From Cupriavidus sp. WGlv3 (GTDB lineage: Bacteria > Pseudomonadota > Gammaproteobacteria > Burkholderiales > Burkholderiaceae): a stretch of DNA of 64,000 bases. Both the position numbers and the translations under genes were made by a program. This document shows positions 26,001 through 34,406 of this stretch, one piece after another. Where the stretch lies: the NCBI RefSeq assembly GCF_023952475.1, contig NZ_JALHRX010000011.1, forward strand, positions 175,150 through 239,149. The letters are read 5' to 3'. The notes beneath the pieces were generated by a model, which had not been told where the DNA came from, made no database searches, and saw only the letters and a program-made list of their open reading frames with translations. Position 1 is the first letter of the stretch; each line of letters opens with the position of its first letter.

Positions 26001-26432
26001 AGTCTCACTCCAGGAATGGATGGGAAGTCTGCTGCTTCCTCATGTCGATGATTGGGCATCGGTGTGCCTGCATATTCCGCATTCGGCCAGCGCAAGGCAA
26101 GCCGCCAGCGCGGATGCTGCGATGCGGCATGGTACGGCAAACCGGATGCCACGCATGGCGCACGCGTGCAACGGGCGGGCGCCTCGCCAGCCAGGCAGTT
26201 CCCGTGTGCGGATGCGGAAACCTTGCCAGTATCGGCTTTATCGATTTCCTAAGTCGGCATTCTCGGTGGCCGTGCCGGCTGCCGGCGGGATATCGGATTT
26301 CTCGCTAGTCATTATCGAGCCAGGCTGGATGCCTGAGGCCGCGCCGCTTCATAGACTCTCCCTCATCGTTGCATTGACGATGAAACGGGCCGCAGGGCGT
26401 TCGCCGCCGCGGCCCGGAATGGAGACCGATCA
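26001..26432. other. 432-base divergent promoter region of the demethylase island
   Basis: This is the only stretch over 300 bases without a gene. It separates the NCS2 permease (minus) from the reductase gene (plus). Open frames cross it but have no family likeness or initiation sites. The only clear structure is the inverted repeat at 26363-26383. The region must hold promoters for both directions; I could not assign -35/-10 boxes with confidence. Confidence 0.7.
26363..26383. promoter_or_regulatory. Perfect 7-bp inverted repeat, probable LysR operator
   Basis: TCATCGT (26363-26369) and ACGATGA (26377-26383) are exact reverse complements around 7 bases; the whole fits the T-N11-A pattern of LysR boxes. 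It ends 49 bases upstream of the reductase start codon. The NahR-like LysR gene at 23663 is the closest candidate regulator. Confidence 0.6.
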
Positions 26433-27398
26433 ATGAGTGGTGACAAGTTATCCCTGGCCGTGGCAGCCATCCGCGGCATCACGCCCGAGGTGAAGGAATT
26501 CACCTTGCGCAATGCCGATGGCGTAACCCTGCCGCCCTATGCAGCCGGCGCGCATTTGCGTTTCATGCTCGATGTGGGTGGGGTGCGCCATGAACGCTGC
26601 TATTCCTTGCTGGACGCATGCAATCGCTCGAACCTCTATCGCATTGCCGTGCACCGTGCCCCGCACAGCCGCGGCGGCTCGGCGTTCATGTGCGAGCAGG
26701 TTGCGGTGGGCAGCGTGCTGGCTTGCGCGGCACCGCGCAACGATTTCCCGCTGGCGCCGGATGCCAGCCACCATGTGCTGATCGCGGGCGGCATCGGCAT
26801 TACCCCGATCCTGGCCATGGCGAAGGCATTGCAGGCGGCGGGAAAGTCGTACGAGTTGCATTACGTTGCGCGTACCCCCGAGGCCATGCCGTACCGCGAC
26901 TACATCGCGGCGCAGCTCGGGGCGCGGGCCCGGCTCTATTTCGATCACGGCGAGCCGGCGCGGGGCATGCCGATCCGCGACATCGTCGATGCGCCCGCAG
27001 CGGGCCGGCATCTCTATGTCTGCGGACCGCAAGCGATGATCGACGCAACCCTGGCGCTTGCCACCCGACACGGCTGGGCGCGGGCAGCCGTGCACTTCGA
27101 ACTGTTCGGCAATGCCGCGCGCGCCGACGACAAGCCGGTCGAGCTGCAACTGGCGCGAAGCCAGCGCACGGTCCACGTCGCGCCCAACGAGAGCCTGCTG
27201 GACGCCTTGCTGCGCGACGGGCTGGACCTGCTCCACGACTGCCGTCGCGGTGAATGCGGCGTCTGTGCCGTGCCGGTCCTCGACGGCATTCCGGACCATC
27301 GCGACTACGCCCTCAGCGAGGCGCAGAAGGCGACCAACGCAAGCCTCTGCGTGTGCGTGTCGCGCGCCCGCACGGCCACGCTGAAACTCGACCTGTAG
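26433..27398 (+). CDS. PDR/VanB-type oxygenase reductase
   Basis: A 321-residue phthalate-dioxygenase-reductase-type protein. It has an FMN-binding barrel ('HERCYSLLDACN'), an NADH domain with 'LIAGGIGITPILAMAK' and 'LYVCGPQAM', and a C-terminal plant-type [2Fe-2S] domain with Cys270-x4-Cys275-x2-Cys278-x29-Cys308. It supplies electrons from NADH to a Rieske oxygenase, almost certainly the one encoded eight bases downstream. GGAG lies upstream of the ATG. It is the first gene of the island's plus-strand operon. Confidence 0.9.
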   Translation: MSGDKLSLAVAAIRGITPEVKEFTLRNADGVTLPPYAAGAHLRFMLDVGGVRHERCYSLLDACNRSNLYRIAVHRAPHSRGGSAFMCEQVAVGSVLACAAPRNDFPLAPDASHHVLIAGGIGITPILAMAKALQAAGKSYELHYVARTPEAMPYRDYIAAQLGARARLYFDHGEPARGMPIRDIVDAPAAGRHLYVCGPQAMIDATLALATRHGWARAAVHFELFGNAARADDKPVELQLARSQRTVHVAPNESLLDALLRDGLDLLHDCRRGECGVCAVPVLDGIPDHRDYALSEAQKATNASLCVCVSRARTATLKLDL

Positions 27399-27406
27399 GA
27401 GCCAGC

Positions 27407-28486
27407 ATGAAATGGATTAGAAACCGTTGGTACGCCGCGGCACTGAGCCAGGAGCTCGGCAGTGCCATGATCTCGCGCCGGCTGTTCGGCGAAAACATCG
27501 TCCTGTTCCGCGACGCCGCGGGCCGCCCGGCGATGCTCAGCGACCGTTGCCCGCACAAGGGTGCACCGCTGTCGCGCGGCAAGCTCTGTGACGGCGTGGT
27601 CAGCTGCCCGTATCACGGCTTGCAGTTCGATGGCACTGGCAAGTGCATTCATATTCCAAGCCAGGGCAATATTCCCCCGACGGCACGGCTGAAGGCCTAT
27701 CCTTGCCTGGAGCGCTATGGCATTGCCTGGTTCTGGCCCGGCGACCCCGAACTGGCGGACCCGGCGTTGCTGTGCGACATCCCGAACTACGGTGCGGCCG
27801 GCTGGGAAAACTTCCACGGTCCGCACACGCTGTTCCCCGCCAGCATTGGCAACATCCTCGACAACCTGGTCGACCCCGCGCACACGACCTTTGTCCATCA
27901 AGGCACCATTGGCGGCGCCGATGCCAGCGAGGTCCCGCTGGTGGTCGAGCAGCACGATACCCGGATCACCGTCGGCCGCTGGATCGAACAGTCCGAACCG
28001 GTACCGGTGATGCAGCGCTATGGCGGCTTCCGGGGGCGCGTGGACCGCTGGCAGTTCTACCACCTGTACGCGCCGAACCTGTCGCTGGTCGACATGGGCG
28101 CCGTCGACGCCGGCGGCGCGCGCGACGAGGCCAGCATGAACCGGCAGTACCGCACGCTGTCCTATGCGGCGCTGACGCCGGAGAGCGACCACACCACGCA
28201 CTACTTCTGGTTCGTGCTGCGCACGTTCGCGCTGGGCGAGGCCGCCGTGACCGATGAAATGCGCCAGGCATACATCGTTACCTTCGATGAAGACCGTGCC
28301 TTGCTGGGCGCGATCCAGGCGAACACGGGCGACATGCTTGGCAACCCGCTGCGGCTTGCCATCGACAACGCTTCGATCCGGCTGCGCCGCGTCCTGGACC
28401 GGCTGCTGGAGCAGGAGCAGGGCACTGGCGCCCAACCCGTTTCCATCCCCATTCCTGTCGTGGAGCAGGCATGCACGAACTCCTGA
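27407..28486 (+). CDS. Rieske oxygenase alpha subunit, VanA-type (O/N-demethylase-like)
   Basis: A 359-residue ring-hydroxylating oxygenase. The Rieske ligands are intact: Cys48-x-His50 and Cys67-x2-His70. The mononuclear iron site follows as Asp156, His159 and His164 in 'LDNLVDPAHTTFVHQGTIGG'. It belongs to the VanA group (vanillate demethylase, and relatives acting on other methoxy or N-methyl compounds), which releases formaldehyde. The start at 27407 sits in a short 8-base gap after the reductase gene. It differs from NdmA/NdmB, which as I remember have a distinct sequence and no own reductase. Given the two purine permeases and formaldehyde genes, it may demethylate another position of the same heterocycle; this is inference. 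Confidence 0.88.
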   Translation: MKWIRNRWYAAALSQELGSAMISRRLFGENIVLFRDAAGRPAMLSDRCPHKGAPLSRGKLCDGVVSCPYHGLQFDGTGKCIHIPSQGNIPPTARLKAYPCLERYGIAWFWPGDPELADPALLCDIPNYGAAGWENFHGPHTLFPASIGNILDNLVDPAHTTFVHQGTIGGADASEVPLVVEQHDTRITVGRWIEQSEPVPVMQRYGGFRGRVDRWQFYHLYAPNLSLVDMGAVDAGGARDEASMNRQYRTLSYAALTPESDHTTHYFWFVLRTFALGEAAVTDEMRQAYIVTFDEDRALLGAIQANTGDMLGNPLRLAIDNASIRLRRVLDRLLEQEQGTGAQPVSIPIPVVEQACTNS

Positions 28487-29469
28487 TCGGCTGCAACGGA
28501 CGCAGCGCGCAGCACGCCCCGGGCAATGCGCCCTCGATCGACGAGCAGTTCCGCATGGTCAAGGCCGCCGGCGTGTTCGATTTCTTCGACCGCCTGCCGC
28601 AACCGGGGCAGGAAGAAGCGTACCTGCGCGCCTCGGAAAAGCATGGCCTGCCCATCCTGACCGGGCTGTGGACCTATACCGCCGGCAAGGACGAGGCCCT
28701 GCTGCGGCAGAACCTGCGGCTCGCCAGCCGCGCCGGCAGCCTGTGCCACAACATCATGCTGTTCGACGCCCACGCCGACGGCCATTCGCTCAGCGACGAC
28801 GAGGTCGTGGCGTTCTATTGCCTGGCGTTCGAGGAAGCGGCGCAGCTGGGTATCGAGATCACGTTCGAAGTCCACATCTACATGTGGTCCGAAGACTTCC
28901 GCCGCGTGCTGGCGGTCGCGCGCAAGGTGCGCGAACGCGGCCTGCCGTTCAATTTCCTGCTCGACCACAGCCACGTGCTGCTCAAGCTGGAGTCGCCCGC
29001 GGAGCAGGACCGGTCCGGCATCCGCGAGGACGTGGAAGCGGGCCGGCTCATCCTTGATCCGTTCGAGCCCGGCAATATCGTCGATGCCTGGATCGCGGAG
29101 AACATGACGCTGTGGCATTCGGTGCGGCCGGTAGCGCCGAATGGCCCGCTGAACCAGTGGGCCAGCCATCCGGACGGCAGCCCGGGCCGGGCGTGCCAGT
29201 ACCCCTTCCTGAGGCCGCGGCCGGGCGAATGGCACAGCGACTGGTTCGCCTACAAGCTGGAGCCATCGAAGGAGGTGGTGCGCAAGGTGCTGGCCGCGCA
29301 CTTCCGCAATGCCGACAGCCGGCTGCGCTACGTCACCACCGAAATCATCGACTTGCCCGACTACGGCGACGGCGCCAGGTATTCGCTGTTCGAGCATAGC
29401 GTGGCGCTGGCGCAGTGGTTGCGCGCCGAGGTCGACAAGGCGAAGTCGGCATCCGCCGCGCAACCGTAA
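28471..29469 (+). CDS. TIM-barrel protein of the xylose-isomerase-like fold, unknown function
   Basis: A 332-residue protein with weak likeness to sugar-phosphate isomerase/epimerase TIM barrels. Candidate metal ligands lie on barrel strands: Glu133 and His135 in 'ITFEVHIYMWSEDF', and Asp165, His166 and His168 in 'FLLDHSHVLLKLE'. No signal peptide or membrane segment is seen. Its start overlaps the end of the VanA-type gene by 16 bases, so the products are probably needed together. Its role could be opening, isomerising or hydrolysing the oxygenase product. I do not know a characterised homologue, and I would treat it as a new member of the pathway. Confidence 0.6.
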   Translation: MHELLIGCNGRSAQHAPGNAPSIDEQFRMVKAAGVFDFFDRLPQPGQEEAYLRASEKHGLPILTGLWTYTAGKDEALLRQNLRLASRAGSLCHNIMLFDAHADGHSLSDDEVVAFYCLAFEEAAQLGIEITFEVHIYMWSEDFRRVLAVARKVRERGLPFNFLLDHSHVLLKLESPAEQDRSGIREDVEAGRLILDPFEPGNIVDAWIAENMTLWHSVRPVAPNGPLNQWASHPDGSPGRACQYPFLRPRPGEWHSDWFAYKLEPSKEVVRKVLAAHFRNADSRLRYVTTEIIDLPDYGDGARYSLFEHSVALAQWLRAEVDKAKSASAAQP

Positions 29470-29637
29470 GCCCTGTGCACGCCGGCCGCGCGTGCTGGCG
29501 GCGCGGTAAACACGACCGTGACGCCAGGGGCCTCCAATCGATTTCCTTCATACCAGAAATTCGCATTGCGCCGTTGTTGCGGGCCGGCGGTATCCGTATC
29601 TTGCCTCTGACAACGACATACCAAAAAAGGGGGCTGG
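29470..29637. other. 168-base gap in front of ndmC, with a weak hairpin
   Basis: CCGCGC (29486-29491) and GCGCGG (29501-29506) can form a stem just after the TIM-barrel gene. Further on the DNA turns AT-richer, with ATTTC (29541-29545) and GAAAT (29556-29560) 10 bases apart. A separate promoter for ndmCDE is possible. I see no remnant of a Rieske domain in any frame here. Confidence 0.4.
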
Positions 29638-30492
29638 ATGAGCAGCATCGAAGCAAGCGTGTGGAACGAGTGGTACCCGGTCGCGGTCGTGGAAGACGTT
29701 CCCCGCAATACCCGCCAGCAGACGCGCCTGCTGGACGTGGACATCGAATTCAGCCGGGATGACAGCGGCGCATTCTCGGCGCGCCGGCTCGACCACGGCA
29801 CGCCGTGCCGCGCGATCACGCGCTTTCATACATGCTGGGTTTCGCTTGGCAACCCGGATGACAGCTTCTTCGCCATCAGCGAATTCGAAGAGGCGGATCG
29901 CCGCGTCCTGGGCCTTGGTTCGGTGCAGATCCATGCCTCCGGCCTGCGGGTGGTCGAGAACTTCCTGGACATGGCGCACTTTCCCTATGTGCATGGCGGA
30001 ATCCTGGGGGAAGTGCCGCATACCGACGTGAGGCCCTACCGCGTGGTGGTCGACCGCGACCACGACGAAATCCTGGCCGAGGACTGCAGGTTCTACCAGC
30101 CGATGGCGGGAGCGGCCGCAACCGAAGGGATCGACGCCCACTATGTCTACCGCGTTGCCCGTCCGTTCGTCTCGATCCTCTACAAGACCAGTGTCGCGGA
30201 TGCGGCCAGGCGCGATGTGATCTGCCTGTTCGTCCAGCCTGTCAGCGAAGACATTTGCGTTGGCCACTTCCTGATCGCCTGCGTCGACAAGGAACACACC
30301 GACATCGAGCTGCGCCTGTTCCAGCAGACCATCGTCGGCCAGGACCTGATGATCCTGACCAACCATCTGCCCAGGACCCTGCCGCTGGCGACGGATTTCG
30401 AAGTGCCGACGCGTGCCGACGCGATGTCGGCCGCATACCGCCGCTGGCTGCGCGACAAGAACATCCACTATGGAACCTACCGCGTCAATTGA
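29638..30492 (+). CDS. ndmC: NdmC-like oxygenase catalytic subunit lacking the Rieske domain (7-methylxanthine N-demethylase type)
   Basis: A 284-residue protein that keeps the mononuclear-iron catalytic domain of a Rieske oxygenase but has no Cys-x-His/Cys-x2-His motif. The iron site is Asp111, His114 and His119 in 'VVENFLDMAHFPYVHGG', with Asp236 in 'GQDLMIL' a likely third ligand. The first 75 residues keep the outer strands of a Rieske domain ('EWYPVAVVED', 'FHTCWVSLGNP') with the cluster-binding loops missing, exactly as I remember for Pseudomonas putida CBB5 NdmC, which removes the N7-methyl group of 7-methylxanthine giving xanthine and formaldehyde. AGGGGG precedes the ATG. ndmD and ndmE follow in the same order as in that organism. 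The substrate here is inferred from the family. Confidence 0.85.
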   Translation: MSSIEASVWNEWYPVAVVEDVPRNTRQQTRLLDVDIEFSRDDSGAFSARRLDHGTPCRAITRFHTCWVSLGNPDDSFFAISEFEEADRRVLGLGSVQIHASGLRVVENFLDMAHFPYVHGGILGEVPHTDVRPYRVVVDRDHDEILAEDCRFYQPMAGAAATEGIDAHYVYRVARPFVSILYKTSVADAARRDVICLFVQPVSEDICVGHFLIACVDKEHTDIELRLFQQTIVGQDLMILTNHLPRTLPLATDFEVPTRADAMSAAYRRWLRDKNIHYGTYRVN

Positions 30493-30501
30493 GCCGGCGC
30501 T

Positions 30502-32208
30502 ATGGAGACCGACGGAATGAACCCGCAAACGACCCCCTGGCATGCCGTGGCACAACCGGCAGACCTGCCCCCGCGCCATGTCTTTCACGCCCAGTTGCAC
30601 GGCATCGAACTGGCGCTGTGGCGCGCCGACGATGGCACCGTGAATGCCTGGGAGAACCGCTGCCCGCACCGCAGCGTGCGTCTCACGCTGGGCGTGAACA
30701 CCGGCCAGACGCTACGTTGCCAGTACCACGGCTGGCAGTACCAGAGCGGCGATGGGCACTGCAGCTTTATCCCCGCGTCCAGCGATGCGCAGCCGCCGGC
30801 CAGCCTGTGCGCACGCCGCTTTGCCGTGGCGGAGAAGAACGGCTACGTCTGGGTCAGCCTGGATCCCGCACAGGCCGGGCAGGTGCCTGACTTTCCCGGG
30901 CTTCCGCTGGCGCTACGGGCGCTGCCGGTTCGCGCTGACGTCGACACGGTGGCTGCCGCATTGCTGGCGTACAGCGACGGCCCGGCGAGCGCGACCCGGG
31001 CGGGCAGCATGATCGATGCGCGCTGGCAGACGCCGGACGGAAGCTGCGCCATGCGCTTCTGGTTGCAGCCCGCCAGTCCCGGCCTAACCGTCGTGCATGC
31101 GGCGATGGACTCGGGCAGCGGCAATGCCGCCGCGGCGCGCCGCTGGTTCAATCAGCGCCTGTCGGCGCTGCGCCGCGGGCTGGAGCGCCAGGCGCAAGCT
31201 GTGGTGCAACCAGCGCAGCGGCCCGAGGTGCTCTCGTTCCTGCCGCCCGCCGGGATAGCCGCGCCGCGGCGCTTGCTGCGCACCACGGTGGTGTCGCGCT
31301 GGATGACGACGCCGGACATCGTCGGGCTGCGGCTCGCCCTGCCCGAAGGCGAGCGTCCGGACATGCCTGCCGGCGCGCATGTCGACGTGCATACGCCCAA
31401 CGGGTTTGTGCGCCCGTACTCGCTGGTCAATGCGCCCGACGAGCGCGACTGCTTCGTGCTCGGCATCAAGCGCGAACCGCAGTCGCGTGGCGGCTCCCGC
31501 GACGTGCATGAGCAGGTCAAGGTCGGCGACACACTGACCGTGTCGGTACCGCGCAATCATTTTGGACTGGTGCCGCAGGCCGGCGCAACCTTGTTTGCCG
31601 GCGGCATCGGCATCACCCCGATCCTCGCGATGGCCGCGCAGCTGCAGCATGCGGGCCTGCCCTTTGCGCTGCATTACTTTGCGCGCGGTGCCGAGCATGT
31701 CGCGTTCAGCGAGCGGCTCGAGCGGCTGCGCAACGTCCGGCTGCATCTCGGGCTTTCCAACGATGGCGCGCGCGATGCGCTCGATGAGGTGCTGCGCCAG
31801 GTCCCGGCCAGCCATCACCTCTATGTGTGCGGGCCGCTCCCGTTGATCGAACTGGTCCGCGAGCGCGGCCGCATGCTGGGCATCGTCGCGGACCGGGTCC
31901 ACAGCGAGCTGTTTGCCAATGAAGTGTCGCATGACGCGGACCAGCCGTTCCGGGTCCGGCTCGGGCGCAGCGGCGGCGAATTCGTGGTGCCGGCCGGCGT
32001 GGCGCTGAGCGATGCCATTCGTGCGCGAGGCATCGCGCTCGCCACCTCGTGCGAGCAGGGCGTGTGCGGATCGTGCCTGACCGCCGTCGCCGAAGGAACG
32101 CCCGAGCATCGCGACGTCTACCTGACCGCCGAGGAGAAGGCCAGCGGACGCTGCCTGCTGCCGTGCGTGTCGCGCAGCCAATCCGAGCTGCTGGTGCTGG
32201 ACCTTTGA
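30502..32208 (+). CDS. ndmD: NdmD-like reductase with an extra N-terminal Rieske domain
   Basis: A 568-residue fusion. Residues 10-120 are a Rieske domain with Cys54-x-His56 and Cys73-x2-His76. Residues about 125-245 look like a shrunken remnant of an oxygenase catalytic domain without iron ligands. From 255 follow an FMN domain ('RPYSLVNAP' at 304), an NADH domain ('AGGIGITPILAMAA' at 366, 'VCGP' at 442) and a plant-type [2Fe-2S] domain with Cys517-x4-Cys522-x2-Cys525-x29-Cys555. This is the NdmD architecture: it passes electrons from NADH and supplies the Rieske cluster that NdmC lacks. A second ATG at 30517, nine bases after GGAG, may be the true start. It lies nine bases after ndmC. Confidence 0.87.
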   Translation: METDGMNPQTTPWHAVAQPADLPPRHVFHAQLHGIELALWRADDGTVNAWENRCPHRSVRLTLGVNTGQTLRCQYHGWQYQSGDGHCSFIPASSDAQPPASLCARRFAVAEKNGYVWVSLDPAQAGQVPDFPGLPLALRALPVRADVDTVAAALLAYSDGPASATRAGSMIDARWQTPDGSCAMRFWLQPASPGLTVVHAAMDSGSGNAAAARRWFNQRLSALRRGLERQAQAVVQPAQRPEVLSFLPPAGIAAPRRLLRTTVVSRWMTTPDIVGLRLALPEGERPDMPAGAHVDVHTPNGFVRPYSLVNAPDERDCFVLGIKREPQSRGGSRDVHEQVKVGDTLTVSVPRNHFGLVPQAGATLFAGGIGITPILAMAAQLQHAGLPFALHYFARGAEHVAFSERLERLRNVRLHLGLSNDGARDALDEVLRQVPASHHLYVCGPLPLIELVRERGRMLGIVADRVHSELFANEVSHDADQPFRVRLGRSGGEFVVPAGVALSDAIRARGIALATSCEQGVCGSCLTAVAEGTPEHRDVYLTAEEKASGRCLLPCVSRSQSELLVLDL

Positions 32209-32219
32209 GAGACCCACGC

Positions 32220-32843
32220 ATGATCACCCTCTACGACTACGAGTTATCCGGCAACTGCTACAAGCTGCGCCTGTTCATGAGCCTGACGGGCGTGGCTTAC
32301 CGCAAGCAGGGCATCGAGTTCTTTCCCGGCAAGGAACACAAGCGGGATGCCTTTCTTGCGCTCAATCCGCTCGGGCAATTGCCTGTGCTCGATGACGACG
32401 GCTTCGTCATGCGCGACGCCCAGGCCACGCTGAGCTACCTGGCCGCGCGCTACGACCCGAGCGGCCGCTGGTATCCGACGGACGATCCGCAGGCGCTGGG
32501 CGAGGTCAATATGTGGCTGGCCTTCGCCGACGGCATTACCGCCACCGCATCGGCGGCACGACTGCACGACCTGTTCCGCTATCCGTTCGACGTGGACAAG
32601 GCACGGGCCGGCGCGCACGAACTGTTCCGCGTGCTGGACGAGCAGCTGTGGTTCTCCGAGCAGGACCATGGCGGCTGGGTCTGCCGTGGCGAGCACCCGA
32701 CCATTGCGGATATCGCCTGCTTTCCCTACGCGATGCTGTCGGACGAAGGCGGCATCTCCCTGCAGGAGTACCCGGCCATCCGGCGTTGGACGGATCGGGT
32801 CAAGCGCTTGCCCGGATTCGTCGCCATGTCGGGCATTTTCTAG
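32220..32843 (+). CDS. ndmE: NdmE-like glutathione S-transferase family protein
   Basis: A 207-residue two-domain GST-fold protein. The thioredoxin-like N-terminal domain ('ITLYDYELSGNCYKLRLFMS', 'LNPLGQLPVLDDDGFVMRDA' with the cis-Pro and the Asp-Ala turn) is followed by an all-helical domain ('TIADIACFPYAMLSDEGGIS'). In the caffeine demethylase system NdmE is a GST-like protein needed, apparently structurally, to hold NdmC and NdmD together. Its place directly after ndmD supports the same role. It could instead be a true GST, but no glutathione-conjugation step is called for here. Confidence 0.8.
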   Translation: MITLYDYELSGNCYKLRLFMSLTGVAYRKQGIEFFPGKEHKRDAFLALNPLGQLPVLDDDGFVMRDAQATLSYLAARYDPSGRWYPTDDPQALGEVNMWLAFADGITATASAARLHDLFRYPFDVDKARAGAHELFRVLDEQLWFSEQDHGGWVCRGEHPTIADIACFPYAMLSDEGGISLQEYPAIRRWTDRVKRLPGFVAMSGIF

Positions 32844-32903
32844 GGCGGCGGTCGGCGCCGTCCATACAAAACAGGGCTGCAAAAGCCCGTCGAGGAGACC
32901 AAG

Positions 32904-34310
32904 GTGGAGACCAGATCCTATAAGCCAGCCGGCTCGCGCAGCCCGGCGGATGAAATGCTGCCGTTCGGACGCCTTGCGGTACTGGGCTTCCAGCATGTGC
33001 TGGTGATGTATGCCGCGGCCATCGCGGTGCCGCTGATCATCGGCGGGGCGCTGCGCCTGCCCCGGGAGCAGATCGCCTTCCTGATCAGTGCCGACCTGTT
33101 CGTGTCCGGACTGGTGACCATCGTGCAGACCGTCGGCGTGCGCTGGTTCGGCGTGCGGCTGCCGATCATGATGGGGGTGTCCTTCACCGGCATCGGCACC
33201 ATGATCGCGATCGGCGCCAAGCCGGAACTGGGGCTGCCCGGCATCTTCGGCGCCATGCTGGTGGCCGGATTGATCGTGATCGCGCTGGCGCCGTTGATTG
33301 CGCGCATGCTGCGCTTCTTCCCGGAGGTGGTGGTCGGCACCATCCTGGTGGCCATCGGCGTGTCGCTGACGGAAGTCAGCGTGACCTGGGCCGGCGGCGG
33401 CTATGGCAGCCCGGACTTCGGCAATCCCGCCTACGTCGCGGTCGCGGTCGCGGTGCTGTTGTTCATCCTGCTGGTGACCCGGCATGCGCGCGGATTCGTC
33501 GGCAACGTGGCAGTGCTGCTGGGTATTGCCTTTGGCCTGGCCCTCAGCCTGGCCATGGGCAAGGTCGACTTCTCCGCGGTCAGCGAAGCGCCCTGGCTCG
33601 GCCTGGTGCTGCCCTTGCACTTCGGCATGCTCAAGTTCGATTTCTGGTCCATCGTCAGCATGACCATCGTGATGCTGGTCAATGTGATCGAGACCGCGGG
33701 CGTGTTCGTCGCGGTAGGGCGCATGACCGGCAGGACCATGTCACGCGACGACATGGTGCGCGGCTTCCGCGCCGACGGCCTGGGTTCGGTGGCCGGCGCC
33801 ATCTTCAATATCTTTCCCTATACCTCCTATTCGGAGAATGTCGGCCTGCTCGAGGTGACCGGTGTGCGCAGCCGCTGGGTGTGCGCAATGGGCGGAGTGT
33901 TCCTGATCCTGCTGGCGCTGGTGCCGAAGCTCTCGGCCGCGGTGGCCGCGATACCGGTATTCGTGCTCGGTGGCGTCGGCATGATCATGTTCGGCATGAT
34001 CGCGGTGACCGGCATCAAGATGCTCAGCCACGTCGACTTCATCAACCAGCCGATGAATGGCTTCATCGTTGCGATCAGCGTGGGTGTTGGCCTGACCCCG
34101 GCATTTTCCAAGACCTTCTTCGACAAGTTCCCCACCGAGCTGGCGCCGCTGCTGCAGAGCGGCATCGTGCTGGCGGCCATCTGCGCGGTGCTGCTGAACT
34201 GGCTGCTCAATGGCGTCGGCGAGGAAAGTGCCGCGCCGCAGGGTGTGAACGGCGCGAATGGCACGAACGGTGCGAGCGGTGCGGAGGAGGCCGGTGCCGC
34301 ATCCCAGTGA
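32904..34310 (+). CDS. NCS2 (xanthine/uracil-type) permease
   Basis: A 468-residue nucleobase symporter, the second in this island. It has 'LGFQHVLVMYAAAIAVPLIIGG' with the QH pair, 'PIMMGVSFTGIGTM' and the NCS2 signature region 'NIFPYTSYSENVGLLEVTGV'. It starts at GTG 32904 after CGAGGAGACC. The last 30 residues are a low-complexity tail rich in Gly, Asn, Ala and Thr that is not part of the transport fold. It lies 60 bases after ndmE, so it is likely the carrier for the methylxanthine demethylated by NdmCDE. Confidence 0.9.
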   Translation: METRSYKPAGSRSPADEMLPFGRLAVLGFQHVLVMYAAAIAVPLIIGGALRLPREQIAFLISADLFVSGLVTIVQTVGVRWFGVRLPIMMGVSFTGIGTMIAIGAKPELGLPGIFGAMLVAGLIVIALAPLIARMLRFFPEVVVGTILVAIGVSLTEVSVTWAGGGYGSPDFGNPAYVAVAVAVLLFILLVTRHARGFVGNVAVLLGIAFGLALSLAMGKVDFSAVSEAPWLGLVLPLHFGMLKFDFWSIVSMTIVMLVNVIETAGVFVAVGRMTGRTMSRDDMVRGFRADGLGSVAGAIFNIFPYTSYSENVGLLEVTGVRSRWVCAMGGVFLILLALVPKLSAAVAAIPVFVLGGVGMIMFGMIAVTGIKMLSHVDFINQPMNGFIVAISVGVGLTPAFSKTFFDKFPTELAPLLQSGIVLAAICAVLLNWLLNGVGEESAAPQGVNGANGTNGASGAEEAGAASQ

Positions 34311-34406
34311 AGCCGGGCAGCGCACCGCATACAACACGGCGGCCACGGCGCGCGGCGCGGTGGCTCCGGCATCGATAGCCTGAAGATATTCCGGGGAGAC
34401 TTCAAG

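Noticed and set aside
26433..28486. Vanillate O-demethylase VanAB as the definite identity of the first oxygenase pair
   Set aside because: The fold family fits, but the surrounding purine permeases and the TIM-barrel partner give no support for vanillate; I keep only the family-level call.
29638..30492. The missing Rieske motif in the ndmC-like gene being a frameshift or deletion artefact
   Set aside because: The frame is intact, the flanking strands of the N-terminal domain are continuous, no Rieske motif is found in other frames or in the 168 bases upstream, and the partner gene carries the extra Rieske domain, as in the known NdmC/NdmD pair.
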